This document shows, piece by piece, positions 50,381 through 59,346 of a DNA stretch of 64,000 bases. How positions within the stretch are numbered: position 1 is the stretch's first letter; each line of letters starts with the position of its first letter. The position numbers and the translations under genes were made by a program. The notes under the pieces were generated by a model, which was given only the letters and a program-made list of their open reading frames with translations, had not been told where the DNA came from and did not search any database. The DNA comes from Roseobacter sp. HKCCD6576-2 (GTDB lineage: Bacteria; Pseudomonadota; Alphaproteobacteria; Rhodobacterales; Rhodobacteraceae), in contig NZ_WVNW01000001.1 in NCBI RefSeq assembly GCF_013179285.1, positions 496,001-560,000 on the forward strand. Reading direction: 5' to 3'.

Positions 50381-50991
50381 AGGGTGAGAGGGCCGTTTGG
50401 GGTATCAAACACGACGCTCAGATACGGCGTTTCGGCGGCGATCACCTCTAGCCTGGGGTCGTCACAGAGCGGGGTAAGCGCCGCGCGCAGTGCCTCGGCG
50501 TCTGGATGGGCCAGGATCAGTTTGGTCAGCCGCACACCGTGATCGGGCAGGCGCGGGGCCGGATGCGCCTCTCCCTCCCATTCGATCAAGGCGGGGAACA
50601 GGGTGTCGAAGGGCAGTTTGCCGTCTTTCGGTACAGCCATCCGCCAGCGCAGATCAGCGCGCGCAAGCGACCAAGGCACCCCGACCCCGTCTGGCGCGGC
50701 AGCGCGTGCAGCGTCGAGGTCAGGCACCCGGGCGATCCAGGCCTGCGGGCGTGTGGGGCCCGCGAAATCGTCCAGATCGAACCATCGGGGCTGCGCCGGT
50801 CCGGGCGCATCGGGGTTGATCGCGATGACCTCGAGATATTCCTCGGGGCCAAGTGACAGCAGCCGATTATGCGTGCCCATCTCCTGATGCACGCCGCCGG
50901 GTGCAAGGGGCACGCCAAATGCCGTCTCAGCCCAGGCCGCCCCCACCGTCAAATCGGTGCAAGCAATCGCGATATGGTCCAATGTCAGCAT
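50377..50991 (-). CDS. VOC-family protein (glyoxalase-like domain)
   Basis: A 204-aa protein: LDHIAIACTDLTVGAAWAETAFGVPLAPGG is the N-terminal VOC module, then NRLLSLGPEEYLEVIAINP. The Glyoxalase_3-like layout is longer than simple VOC proteins. ATG 50991 (MLTLDH) is chosen. It is coupled to the GNAT gene and divergent from asmA. Confidence 0.87.
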   Translation of the reverse strand: MLTLDHIAIACTDLTVGAAWAETAFGVPLAPGGVHQEMGTHNRLLSLGPEEYLEVIAINPDAPGPAQPRWFDLDDFAGPTRPQAWIARVPDLDAARAAAPDGVGVPWSLARADLRWRMAVPKDGKLPFDTLFPALIEWEGEAHPAPRLPDHGVRLTKLILAHPDAEALRAALTPLCDDPRLEVIAAETPYLSVVFDTPNGPLTL

Positions 50992-51168
50992 CCGCGCCTC
51001 CGTGTCTCCGCCGAAACTATCGTCCAATGGGCGAGTGCGCCACAGACAAGCGGCGCACTGAGCGGTCGGGGCGGTTCCGCCGGAATTTTCCCCTGCAAAC
51101 TTGGGGCAAGGACTGTTCGGCTGCGCCACATCGGGCTAATCTTCGGGCAAAACAGGAGGCGGCGTTTT

Positions 51169-53202
51169 ATGCGGTGGGTCATTCGGACGGTTTTCGCGCT
51201 TGTGGTGCTCGGCCTGATCGCCATGGGGTCGCTTTTGGCGATCCCGACGGAGCGGATTGCGGCGCTGGTCACCGACCGGTTGGAGCAGGCCACCGACCGA
51301 CGCGTCGTGGTCACCGGGCGCATCCGACCCACGTTGATCCCGTATTTGGGTGCGCGGGTAGAAGGCTTGGAGATCGGCAACCCGGACTGGCTTGACGAGG
51401 GCAACTTGCTCTCAGCGGAGTCGGTGACAGTGGGGGTCAGTTGGTCTGCGCTCCTGTCCGGGGAAATCCGCCTTGAAGAGGCCATGCTCGACGCCCCCGA
51501 GATCACTCTTATCCGTGCCGCAGATGGCCGGGCGAACTGGGATTTCGGCGATGGTCGCGTTGCCGAGCCGGCCTCCACGGACTCCGCGTCCGAAGAGCCG
51601 TCAAGCGGTGGCGGGCTCCTCAGCACACTCGGTTTTGACGCCGCCGAAATCCGGAACGCCAATCTGCGTTATCTCGACCAAGCCAGCGGCCAAGACCTGC
51701 GCGCAGAAGACTTGGACCTGACTTTGCGCCTGCCCGAGGCCGGTGGCCGGGGCAGCCTCGAGGCCAGCAGCGTGGTGAATGGCAGCGAGATTGCCCTTCA
51801 GGCCAGCGTCGATGGCATTGCTGCGCTTTTGGAAGGTGAAGTGCGCCCGTTGACGCTCTCTTTGGAGTGGGACGGCGGCGGCGCCGCGTTTGACGGGCGC
51901 GCAGGGCTCAGCCCGGCAATGGACGGGCAACTGAGCTTCGAGGCGCAGGATCTCGGGCCACTTCTGGCGGTGATCGGCCAGCCCGCGCCTGACTTGCCCC
52001 AGGGGCTTGGCCGGGATCGAATTGCCGTGGCGGGTGATGTGACCCTCGCCAGCGAGGGCTCAATGCATCTCCGGCAGGGTCGCCTCACACTCGATGATCA
52101 TGTGCTGACCGCCAATCTCGATCTCCTTTCCGGTGAGGATCGCCCCAGCTTGCGCGGGGCAGTCCAGGGGGAGGAGTGGGATCTGAGTGCACTGACCGGC
52201 GGCGCGCAAGGTGAGCAAACAGAGGGCGGGTCCAGCGACGGCTCCACAACCGGCGGCTGGCCCCGTGACCCGATTGATGTGAGCGGGCTCTTTGCCCTGG
52301 ATGCCGAGATCACGCTGGCGCTTGCGCGCCTCGATCTGGGCTTGGCCAATTTGGATGGCGTGGATCTTCTCGCCCGGCTCGACCAAGGCCGACTGGTCTT
52401 GGAGTTTCGCCGGGTTGGTGCTTATGATGGCGCGATGAGCGGGACGGTTGTGGTCAATGGCCGCGGTGGCCTCTCGACGCGCGCCGATCTGGCGTTTCGC
52501 GATGTGTCGCTGCGCCCCTTGATGGAAGAACTGGCGGGATATGACCGGCTGGAAGGGCGTGGCGATTTGGCAATCAATGTCCTCGGCGTTGGCAATGATG
52601 TCGCCAGCTTGATGCAAAGCCTTGAGGGCACCGGCCAGGTGCAATTTGGCCAAGGTGCAATCCTGGGCTTCGATTTGGCGGGTATGATCCGCAATTTCGA
52701 CCCCTCCTTCCAGGGCGAGGGGCAGCGGACGGTGTTCGACAGTCTCAATGCCAGCTTTGCGATCACCTCGGGCGTGCTCCAGAACGACGACCTGGTGCTG
52801 GCGGCACCCTGGGGGCAGGTCACCGGGGCAGGGGAGGCCGATATCGGCGCACAGACCCTCAATTATCGTGTCATCCCCGGGGTGATGCAGGGGGCCGATG
52901 GCAGTGGCGGGATTTCCGTGCCGATTCTGATCACCGGGCCCTGGGCCGATCTCAGCTTCCGCCCCGATCTGGCGTTTATCGCCGAACAGGAACTGGCCGA
53001 AGAGCGCGAACGCCTGGAGGCAGAGGCCCGGGCGCGTCTGGCCGAGGAACAAGAGCGGTTGGAGCAAAGCATCCGTGATCAGGCCAGCGATGCTTTGGGC
53101 CTCGACATCCAAGAGGGTCAAAGCCAGGAGGAGGTTGAGGACGCCTTGGAGCAACGGCTGCGGGAGCAAGCCGAGGAGCAATTGCGCCGCCTCTTCGATT
53201 GA
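51169..53202 (+). CDS. asmA: AsmA-family envelope protein
   Basis: A 677-aa inner-membrane-anchored periplasmic protein: one N-terminal helix (VIRTVFALVVLGLIAMGSLLAI), the AsmA domain with RIRPTLIPYLGARVEGLEIGNPDW, and the C-terminal AsmA_2 region (RGDLAINVLGVGNDVASLMQSLEGTGQVQF, ILITGPWADLSFRPDL). The last ~75 residues are a highly charged, Glu/Arg-rich coiled coil. AsmA-like proteins take part in lipid transfer between membranes or outer-membrane assembly. AGGAGG at 51154-51159 fixes the start at ATG 51169. Confidence 0.92.
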   Translation: MRWVIRTVFALVVLGLIAMGSLLAIPTERIAALVTDRLEQATDRRVVVTGRIRPTLIPYLGARVEGLEIGNPDWLDEGNLLSAESVTVGVSWSALLSGEIRLEEAMLDAPEITLIRAADGRANWDFGDGRVAEPASTDSASEEPSSGGGLLSTLGFDAAEIRNANLRYLDQASGQDLRAEDLDLTLRLPEAGGRGSLEASSVVNGSEIALQASVDGIAALLEGEVRPLTLSLEWDGGGAAFDGRAGLSPAMDGQLSFEAQDLGPLLAVIGQPAPDLPQGLGRDRIAVAGDVTLASEGSMHLRQGRLTLDDHVLTANLDLLSGEDRPSLRGAVQGEEWDLSALTGGAQGEQTEGGSSDGSTTGGWPRDPIDVSGLFALDAEITLALARLDLGLANLDGVDLLARLDQGRLVLEFRRVGAYDGAMSGTVVVNGRGGLSTRADLAFRDVSLRPLMEELAGYDRLEGRGDLAINVLGVGNDVASLMQSLEGTGQVQFGQGAILGFDLAGMIRNFDPSFQGEGQRTVFDSLNASFAITSGVLQNDDLVLAAPWGQVTGAGEADIGAQTLNYRVIPGVMQGADGSGGISVPILITGPWADLSFRPDLAFIAEQELAEERERLEAEARARLAEEQERLEQSIRDQASDALGLDIQEGQSQEEVEDALEQRLREQAEEQLRRLFD

Positions 53203-53272
53203 TCGGCGGGCCGCCGCCGCCCCACAAGATTGTTTCTGGCCAGAACGATGGCACTCGGCTAAGGCGCGGGGC

Positions 53273-53752
53273 ATGACCCGTGTTATCCTCGCTCTCGCGC
53301 TTCTGTCTCTCGCCGCCGCCTGTGGCCGTGGCCCGGCCCCCAGCACTGTGCAGGAGCCGCCGCTTTACCCCAATGAGACCCCGGAAATCCGCGCCTTGGT
53401 CAATGAATATGCGGCCCGCAACGACGTGCCCGCGGCCTTGGTTCACCGCGTCATCCAGCGCGAAAGCGACTATCGCCCTGCGGCGCGGAACGGCCCCTAT
53501 TATGGGATGATGCAAATCCTGCCGCAGACGGCGCGCACCATGGGTCATCGCGGCCCGGCCTCCGAACTGCTCGATGCGGAAACCAATCTGCGTTACGCCG
53601 TGCGCTACCTGCGTGGCGCTTGGCTGCTCTCGGATGGCGATTACGACACGGCGGTCGGCTGGTATGCGCGCGGCTATTACTACGAGGCGCGCAACCGCTG
53701 CATGTTGGTCGAAACAGGCCTGTTGGACCGTGAGATCAGGCGGGATTGCTAA
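53273..53752 (+). CDS. Lytic transglycosylase lipoprotein (SLT domain)
   Basis: A 159-aa predicted outer-membrane lipoprotein: signal peptide and lipobox LAAAC, then the goose-type SLT lysozyme fold (VPAALVHRVIQRESDYRPAARNGPYYGMMQILPQTARTMG). The catalytic Glu is in QRES. LDAETNLRYAVRYLRG and a YYEARNR region complete the fold. It cleaves peptidoglycan glycan strands. It is short for an MltE/Slt relative but complete. It follows asmA by 70 bp on the same strand. Confidence 0.9.
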   Translation: MTRVILALALLSLAAACGRGPAPSTVQEPPLYPNETPEIRALVNEYAARNDVPAALVHRVIQRESDYRPAARNGPYYGMMQILPQTARTMGHRGPASELLDAETNLRYAVRYLRGAWLLSDGDYDTAVGWYARGYYYEARNRCMLVETGLLDREIRRDC

Positions 53753-53758
53753 ACGGCG

Positions 53759-54256
53759 CTAGCTGAAACGATCCAGATGCGCTGCAAAGATCGCGCCCAA
53801 ATCCTCGGCTGTGGTTGGGCCGCGCACGATCTGCATCATGTCGCCCGCCCCATCGAACAGCAGCAGCGTCACATGCTGCACGCCATGTTGCGCGGCCAGC
53901 GCGGCGCCTTCGGCAGTGTTGATATTGGCGACGAGATATTCGAACCGCTCGTCCTCGAACGCGCGCAGCGCCTGGCGCGATTGCCGCTGGAGCGTTCGGC
54001 AAAGGCTGCAACTCTGATCATGGATTTGCACAATCGCGGGCGTGCCATTGCCAATTTTGCTCAGGTCCAACTCGCAGATCGAGGCCTGCACATAGCCGAT
54101 GGAGAAATACCCGGCCACGCCGAGAACCGGCAGCGCGATCGCGCCATTGCGCAGCAACCGAAGCACAGCGCGCCGGTCGATTGGTTTGGCCTCCGACGCC
54201 GTCGCCTGCGGTGTCCGTTTCGCCTTGCCCTGGGGCCGTTTGCGTTGCTTTTTCAT
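53759..54256 (-). CDS. Membrane-anchored thioredoxin-like protein
   Basis: A 165-aa protein with a basic N-terminus, one helix (NGAIALPVLGVAGYFSIGYV, about 35-55) and a periplasmic thioredoxin-fold domain with a CSLC active site (DQSCSLCRTLQRQ). DRRAVLRLL before the helix resembles a Tat twin-arginine motif, which needs testing. ATG 54256 follows GGGGAGAGACC. Probable role: thiol-disulfide exchange or a redox partner in the periplasm. It is convergent with the lytic transglycosylase gene. Confidence 0.8.
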   Translation of the reverse strand: MKKQRKRPQGKAKRTPQATASEAKPIDRRAVLRLLRNGAIALPVLGVAGYFSIGYVQASICELDLSKIGNGTPAIVQIHDQSCSLCRTLQRQSRQALRAFEDERFEYLVANINTAEGAALAAQHGVQHVTLLLFDGAGDMMQIVRGPTTAEDLGAIFAAHLDRFS

Positions 54257-54413
54257 CGGTCTCTCCCCGCGCCTCTGCTTGCGCGACCCTAAGCGCGGGC
54301 AGAGGCGCGCGCCCAATCACAACTGCTTGACTGATGCCTGCGGCGTCCGGATGCCCCCAAACCTCGCGGGCGCTGGACGGAAATCCTTGAGAATTGGCCA
54401 GAACTCAGGAGGA

Positions 54414-54569
54414 TTGACGTTATGGACCAAGCTTGGCGCCCGACCACGGGGCCGAGGTGCGCTTGGCGATGTCGCCTTTTATGCGCGATCGGTCTTCCAG
54501 GTGGCGGGCTGGATCATCACAGCGATTGGTGCCGCCGTGCTGACCGGCCTTGTTGGGCGTCGGAACTAG
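54414..54569 (+). CDS. Possible 51-aa membrane micro-protein
   Basis: The frame ending at 54569 encodes GALGDVAFYARSVFQVAG and WIITAIGAAVLTGLVG, a credible single transmembrane helix with a short amphipathic lead. The only upstream start is TTG 54414, just 1 nt after AGGAGG (54407-54412), which is too close; ATG 54422 at good spacing is in another frame. Either the start is unusual, a frameshift has split start from body, or the ORF is spurious. Its stop shares CTAG with the convergent gcrA stop. Confidence 0.4.
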   Translation: MTLWTKLGARPRGRGALGDVAFYARSVFQVAGWIITAIGAAVLTGLVGRRN

Positions 54570-55138
54570 CGGCGCCGGTCGCGGCGGGACGACATCGGTT
54601 GAAACGCTACGCCCACATGGGCCTCACAATAGGGTTTGCCCTGCTGCACCGGCAGGCCGCAGAAATAGAAATCATCGGTCGCCGGGTCGCCGATGGGCCA
54701 TTTGCAGGTCCGCTCGGTCAGTTCCATCAGGCTGATGCGCTTAGCATGTTTTTCAACTTCATTGACCTTGGCCAAGGCCTCCGGGCTGATCTCATTGGCC
54801 GAAGGCTGCGGCGGCAGTGGTTGGCCCGCGGGCACAATCGGTTTGCGAAGCGGGGTCACGTTCGAGGGGCGCGAGGCCGGTTCGGCCGCGGTCGCGGCGG
54901 GTTTGGGCGCAGGCTTCGGCGCGGCCGGTTCGGCCTTGGCCGCCGGTTTCGCGGCCTCCTTCGCGGGGGCGGGCTTCGCAGCACCACTGTTGGTCCGGTT
55001 CGACAGGCCCAAGCGATGCACCTTGCCGATCACCGCATTGCGGGTCACGCCGCCCAATTCCTTGGCGATCTGCGAGGCCGACTGGCCCTCGCCCCACATC
55101 TTCTTGAGTATCTCGACGCGCTCGTCGGTCCAGGACAT
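54566..55138 (-). CDS. gcrA: GcrA cell-cycle regulator
   Basis: A 190-aa alphaproteobacterial cell-cycle factor that binds sigma70-RNA polymerase and activates promoters with CcrM-methylated GANTC sites. The N-terminal HTH-like domain is MSWTDERVEILKKMWGEGQSASQIAKELGGVTRNAVIGKVHRLGL. A long Ala/Pro/Lys linker (about 60-110) leads to the C-terminal cysteine motif TCKWPIGDP...FYFCG...YCEAH. ATG 55138 is fixed by the MSWTDERV consensus. It is transcribed divergently from the ABC-2 permease. Confidence 0.95.
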   Translation of the reverse strand: MSWTDERVEILKKMWGEGQSASQIAKELGGVTRNAVIGKVHRLGLSNRTNSGAAKPAPAKEAAKPAAKAEPAAPKPAPKPAATAAEPASRPSNVTPLRKPIVPAGQPLPPQPSANEISPEALAKVNEVEKHAKRISLMELTERTCKWPIGDPATDDFYFCGLPVQQGKPYCEAHVGVAFQPMSSRRDRRR

Positions 55139-55270
55139 CCTTGCCCCTCCTGCTCGTTTTTGCACATGGCTCGGTGCGCCACGGCCCTTGCATATGGGCC
55201 CGGGACCAGCGAATTGGAAGCCCTATCCTATCGTGCCCTTGCGGGCGGACACAAGGCGGGGAAACGCGGA

Positions 55271-56092
55271 ATGATGGACAGCCCACCCAAAGCGATGCAA
55301 ACCGGCATGGGCGTGCGCCGTTTCGGCCGGGTCAATTGGCTTGGCCTCTACACATTGGCGATGCGCGAGGTGATGCGGTTTGTGGTGGTCTGGACGCAGA
55401 CGCTTCTGGCGCCGCTGGTCACCGCCGGGCTCTTTATCCTGATCTTCAGCCTGGCGATTGGTGGGCAGCGCGGCGACGTGATGGGGGTCAGCTTCCTGCA
55501 TTTCATCGCACCGGGTATCTTGATGATGACGGTGATCCAGAACGCGTTTGCCAACACCTCATCCTCGATCGTCATTGGCAAGGTGCAGGGCAATATCGTC
55601 GACACTTTGATGCCACCGCTCAGCCCTCTGGAACTGGTCGCAGGCTATATCATCGGCGGCGTTGTGCGCGGTGTCTTGGTGGCGCTGGCCGTGACCCTGG
55701 TGATGTTCCCGATCATCGGGCTGAGCGTCGCGCATCCGCTTTGGGCGTTCACCTTCGTTGTCCTGGGCGGCATCTTCCTCGGCGGGGTCGGCATCGTCGC
55801 GGGCATCATTGCGCAGAAATTCGACCAGATCGCCGCGATCACCAACTTCATCGTCGTGCCCTTGAGTTTCCTCTCCGGCACCTTTTATTCGATTGAGGCA
55901 TTGCCCGGTTGGCTCAACACGCTGACCCATTGGAACCCGGTGTTTTATCTGATCGACGGCGTCCGATATGGGGTCCTGGGCACCTCGGACAGCTCGCCCT
56001 GGCTGGGTTTGGCCGTGGCCTCGGGCGCGAGTCTGGCGGTGATTGCGTTGGGCTGGCGGTGGTTCAAGACGGGATATCGACTGAAATCATGA
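55271..56092 (+). CDS. ABC-2-type transporter permease (YadH-like), no ATPase partner nearby
   Basis: A 273-aa inner-membrane protein with six helices: VNWLGLYTLAMREVMRFVVVWTQTLLAPLVTAGLFILIF opens the ABC-2 fold, then IVIGKVQGNIVDTLMPPLSPLE and GTFYSIEALPGWLNTLTHWNPVFYLIDGVRYGVLG. It needs an ATP-binding partner (YadG type), none of which is adjacent. Start ATG 55271 or 55274. The stop overlaps the serine hydrolase start by 4 bp. Confidence 0.9.
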   Translation: MMDSPPKAMQTGMGVRRFGRVNWLGLYTLAMREVMRFVVVWTQTLLAPLVTAGLFILIFSLAIGGQRGDVMGVSFLHFIAPGILMMTVIQNAFANTSSSIVIGKVQGNIVDTLMPPLSPLELVAGYIIGGVVRGVLVALAVTLVMFPIIGLSVAHPLWAFTFVVLGGIFLGGVGIVAGIIAQKFDQIAAITNFIVVPLSFLSGTFYSIEALPGWLNTLTHWNPVFYLIDGVRYGVLGTSDSSPWLGLAVASGASLAVIALGWRWFKTGYRLKS

Positions 56093-57159
56093 AAACGGCT
56101 TTGGCAGGTCTGGTGATGGGAAGCATGATGACAAGCGCGACCCTTGCCGATGATCTGCAAAGCCTGGCCGACGGGCTGGTGGCTGATGCTCTGATCCCGG
56201 GCGCGGTCGTGGGCTTGGTGGAGGCCGACCGGTTGGATTGGGCCGTGGCCGGTGTTCGGATCAACGGTCGGGACGACCCGATTGAGCGGGATAATCTTTG
56301 GCATCTGGGCTCGCTCACCAAATCCATGACCGCGACTGTTGCGGCCCGCTTGGTCGAACGCGGCGTGATCGCTTGGGACGATACCGCCGGTGTGGTTCTG
56401 GGCCTGCCCGACGCGCCCGGCGCTGACGCCACATTGGAGGCGCTCCTAACCCATCGGGCGGGCATCGCGGCCAATCCGGGTATGTGGCGGATGATAAATC
56501 TGCCGCGCGATTGGTCGGCGGAGAGTCATCACGCCGACCGGCAGGCCTTGGCCGACGATGTGTTGAGCTGGCCTCTGGCCGAGAACCCAGGCGATTTCCT
56601 CTATTCCAATATGGGGTACATGCTGGCGGGTCAGATGCTGGCCGTATCTGCGGAGACATCTTGGGAGGCGTTGATCGCGGCGGAACTGTTTCGACCGCTT
56701 GGTCTGAACAGCCCCGGATTTGGCCCACCGGGTTACCTCACCTCGGAGAGCCAGCCTTGGGGTCACCGCACGGGGCTTTGGGGCCGTCTAAGGGCCGCCG
56801 ATCCGGTGACCGGCCCCGACAACCCGCCTGTTTTCGGCCCGGCGGGCACGGTGCATATGAATGCTGAGGATATGCTGACCTATCTCCGGGCGCATTTGAT
56901 GCGGGAGGACCGCTATCTCAGTGCGGAGAGTTGGCACGTCTTGCAGACCCCACCAGACGGGACGGATTATGCCATGGGATGGAGCCGCATGGCCTCGGGG
57001 CGTCTAGCGCATGATGGCTCCAACACCTTCTGGCTCGCTGTCATGGGTCTTGATTTTGAAACCGGGCGGGCGGTTTTTGTTGCGGTCAACTCCGGCCCGC
57101 TTGACGAGATCGGACCGCTTTTGGCCGAGGCGGGCGAGGCCGCCTTTGCTCTCCCATGA
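56089..57159 (+). CDS. Secreted serine hydrolase, class C beta-lactamase fold
   Basis: A 356-aa exported protein with the penicillin-binding/AmpC fold: signal peptide (about 1-20), nucleophile motif S75-L-T-K78, Y172-S-N174, and a C-terminal HDGS in place of the usual KTG. The last change suggests an esterase or D-aminopeptidase-like role rather than a true beta-lactamase. It is translationally coupled (ATGA) to the ABC-2 permease, a pairing I do not recognise as standard. Confidence 0.88.
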   Translation: MKTALAGLVMGSMMTSATLADDLQSLADGLVADALIPGAVVGLVEADRLDWAVAGVRINGRDDPIERDNLWHLGSLTKSMTATVAARLVERGVIAWDDTAGVVLGLPDAPGADATLEALLTHRAGIAANPGMWRMINLPRDWSAESHHADRQALADDVLSWPLAENPGDFLYSNMGYMLAGQMLAVSAETSWEALIAAELFRPLGLNSPGFGPPGYLTSESQPWGHRTGLWGRLRAADPVTGPDNPPVFGPAGTVHMNAEDMLTYLRAHLMREDRYLSAESWHVLQTPPDGTDYAMGWSRMASGRLAHDGSNTFWLAVMGLDFETGRAVFVAVNSGPLDEIGPLLAEAGEAAFALP

Positions 57160-57242
57160 GGGGTGCGGGATTTCCTGCCGATTTTCTGGTGTAAACAGGC
57201 TATCTTATCCTCAACGGCGCACCGCCGAACGGAGGGATAGCC

Positions 57243-58442
57243 ATGAAACGGATCGCCGTGTTCTGCGACGGGACCTGGAACCGGTCGGACAGTCAGACCC
57301 CAACCAATGTGGTGCGGCTGGCCGCGGCAATGGCCCCGCTTGGACCTGACGGGGTGGTTCAGGTGCCGATCTATATTCAGGGTGTCGGGACGGGACAGGG
57401 CGTCACCCGGTTGTCTCGGTGGGCGGATAAGGTGCTTGGCGGGGCCTTTGGTTGGGGCCTGATGGCCAATATCGTTGAGGCGTATCGCCATCTCGTGTTC
57501 CTTTATCAACCTGGCGATGAAATCTTCATTTTTGGCTTCTCCCGCGGTGCCTATACCGCACGGTCGCTTGCCGGGTTTATCCGGTGTACCGGAATTGTTG
57601 ATCGCGATCGGCTGCACAAGATACCGGAGGCGGTTGAACGCTATCGGCGCAAGGGGGACCCGACCACACACCCCTCGACGCCGGAAAGTTTCGATTTTCG
57701 GTCCAACGCGTCCCTGCGGGTGGTGACAAGCGCGGCCGAGGCGGCACATCGCCGCGACGCCGGCATGCCCGAGGCACCGCTTCTGCGGCTGGCCTATCTC
57801 GGGGTTTGGGACACTGTCGGCGCTTTGGGGGTGCCCAAGCATCTCGCGCTGGCCCCGGTACTCAATCGCGACAAGTTCCGCTTCCATGACGCGGATCTGA
57901 CCCGGCTTGTCCGCATGGCCCGCCATGCGATTGCGTTGGATGAACGCCGCCCGTCGTTCTGCCCAACCCGATGGGACAATTTGGAGCGGCTAAACGGCGG
58001 ACCGATGACCGATGATGCGCCGTATCAGGAGCGGTTCTTTGCAGGCGATCACGGCTCGGTCGGCGGAGGTGGCGACATTCTTGACTTGTCGAGCATCACG
58101 CTGCGTTGGGTCGCAGAAGGGGCGGCAGAAGCAGGGTTGGCGCTTGATCCGAAGGCTCTTGCCGCGATCGCGCGGAAAGAGAACCCAATGGGGCCGCTGC
58201 ATAATCATTCCGAGCGGCGGCAGAGCCTCGTGGAGCGGATCATGCGGATGCGGTTGGAAGATCGGGAGGGGCCGGAGCGGATGGAGGAGCTGCATCCGGC
58301 GGTTTATCAACGGTGGTCCAAGGAGGCAAAGGCGACGGGGTTCAAACCTTACCGGCCGGGCAGCCTAAAGCGGGTTGAGACGCAGCTTGCCGCGTTTCAT
58401 GCGGCGCAGAGCACTGCCGAAGAGAGCACGAGATTTGCCTGA
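57243..58442 (+). CDS. DUF2235 alpha/beta-hydrolase-like protein
   Basis: A 399-aa protein of the DUF2235 (T6SS phospholipase-effector-related) family: the N-terminus IAVFCDGTWN, nucleophile elbow GFSRGAYTARSLAGFI with Ser in GxSxG, YLGVWDTVGALG, and the His region FFAGDHGSVGGGG. Stand-alone bacterial members are presumed lipases or esterases of unknown substrate. No VgrG, Hcp or immunity gene is nearby, so a T6SS link is unsupported here. A GGAGGG ribosome-binding site precedes the ATG. Confidence 0.9.
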   Translation: MKRIAVFCDGTWNRSDSQTPTNVVRLAAAMAPLGPDGVVQVPIYIQGVGTGQGVTRLSRWADKVLGGAFGWGLMANIVEAYRHLVFLYQPGDEIFIFGFSRGAYTARSLAGFIRCTGIVDRDRLHKIPEAVERYRRKGDPTTHPSTPESFDFRSNASLRVVTSAAEAAHRRDAGMPEAPLLRLAYLGVWDTVGALGVPKHLALAPVLNRDKFRFHDADLTRLVRMARHAIALDERRPSFCPTRWDNLERLNGGPMTDDAPYQERFFAGDHGSVGGGGDILDLSSITLRWVAEGAAEAGLALDPKALAAIARKENPMGPLHNHSERRQSLVERIMRMRLEDREGPERMEELHPAVYQRWSKEAKATGFKPYRPGSLKRVETQLAAFHAAQSTAEESTRFA

Positions 58443-58446
58443 GGCT

Positions 58447-59346
58447 TTATCGTCGGTGGACAGCCTCACGCCAGGCCAGAAGCGCCGCGCCGGTGACGAT
58501 GATCGCCGCGCCGCCGATGCTGATCGCGTCCGGCATCACGTCGAAAATGATGAGGTCATAAAGCGCCGCGAGGACCAGCGTCATATAGGTGAAGGGCGTG
58601 ACGAAACTCGCATCCGCGCGCGCCATGCCATTGACGAAACAGAACTGCGCGCAGGCCATCGCAACCCCAAGCCCGGCCAGCCCCGCCCATTGCGCAGGCG
58701 TCGGCGGGTGCCAGACGGCGATCACCGCCAGACTTGCGATCACCAGGCCAAGGGAGTTGTTGACAAACAGCACCTGAAGCGGGCGCTCACGCCCGGCCAG
58801 CCGCTTGATGAAGATCAGTTCCAACCCCATCAGCATCGCGGCCCCAAGCGCCAGAATCGCGCCCAGTTGGATCGCCTCCGCCCCGGGCCGGATCAGCAGA
58901 AGCGCGCCCGCAAAGGCAATGGCGGCGGCCAGCCAGCGCCAAGGGCCGACCCGTTCGCCCAAAAGCGGGATCGCCAGGATCATGCCGAAGACCGGGTTCA
59001 GAAAGCTGATTGCGGTGGCATCGCTCAGCGGGATCAGCGCGGCGGCCCCGAACATCAACGTCACCCCGCCCCAACCGCAGACCGTGCGGGCGATATGGTT
59101 CGACCAATCCGGCCGCGTTAGGCGCGGGCGGAGCGCCGCGACTGTGGCGACGATCGCGATCCAAGCAAACAGAAACCGCCCGTGGCTGACCTGCAGCGGA
59201 TGCAGCGCCGGCCCAAGGGCATCGGTGCCAAGCGCTTTCGCCAAAAGCGTGGTGGCGGCGATGAAAACCGTCGCGGCCAAAATGAACAGGACCGCCAGCG
59301 CAGGGTTCTGCGCGATATTGCTGGAGGGCGGCGGGCGGCGGCTCAC
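58447..59346 (-). CDS. DMT-superfamily (EamA) transporter
   Basis: A 299-aa inner-membrane protein with ten predicted helices in two EamA repeats (for example [29 protein letters not shown] and the matching [22 protein letters not shown]). Such carriers export amino acids or metabolites. The start is set at GTG 59346, giving a 4-bp overlap with the argF stop; GTG 59358 is also in frame. The arg context suggests, but does not show, amino-acid-related export. Confidence 0.88.
   Translation of the reverse strand: MSRRPPPSSNIAQNPALAVLFILAATVFIAATTLLAKALGTDALGPALHPLQVSHGRFLFAWIAIVATVAALRPRLTRPDWSNHIARTVCGWGGVTLMFGAAALIPLSDATAISFLNPVFGMILAIPLLGERVGPWRWLAAAIAFAGALLLIRPGAEAIQLGAILALGAAMLMGLELIFIKRLAGRERPLQVLFVNNSLGLVIASLAVIAVWHPPTPAQWAGLAGLGVAMACAQFCFVNGMARADASFVTPFTYMTLVLAALYDLIIFDVMPDAISIGGAAIIVTGAALLAWREAVHRR

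Noticed and set aside
54422-56092. A 556-codon frame starting MDQAWRP with a good AGGAGG
   Set aside because: It runs antisense through gcrA before reaching the genuine ABC-2 permease start at 55271, so the long version is a chance fusion of frames.
57243-58442. DUF2235 as a type VI secretion effector
   Set aside because: No VgrG, Hcp, PAAR, chaperone or immunity gene is adjacent, so only the hydrolase family is claimed.
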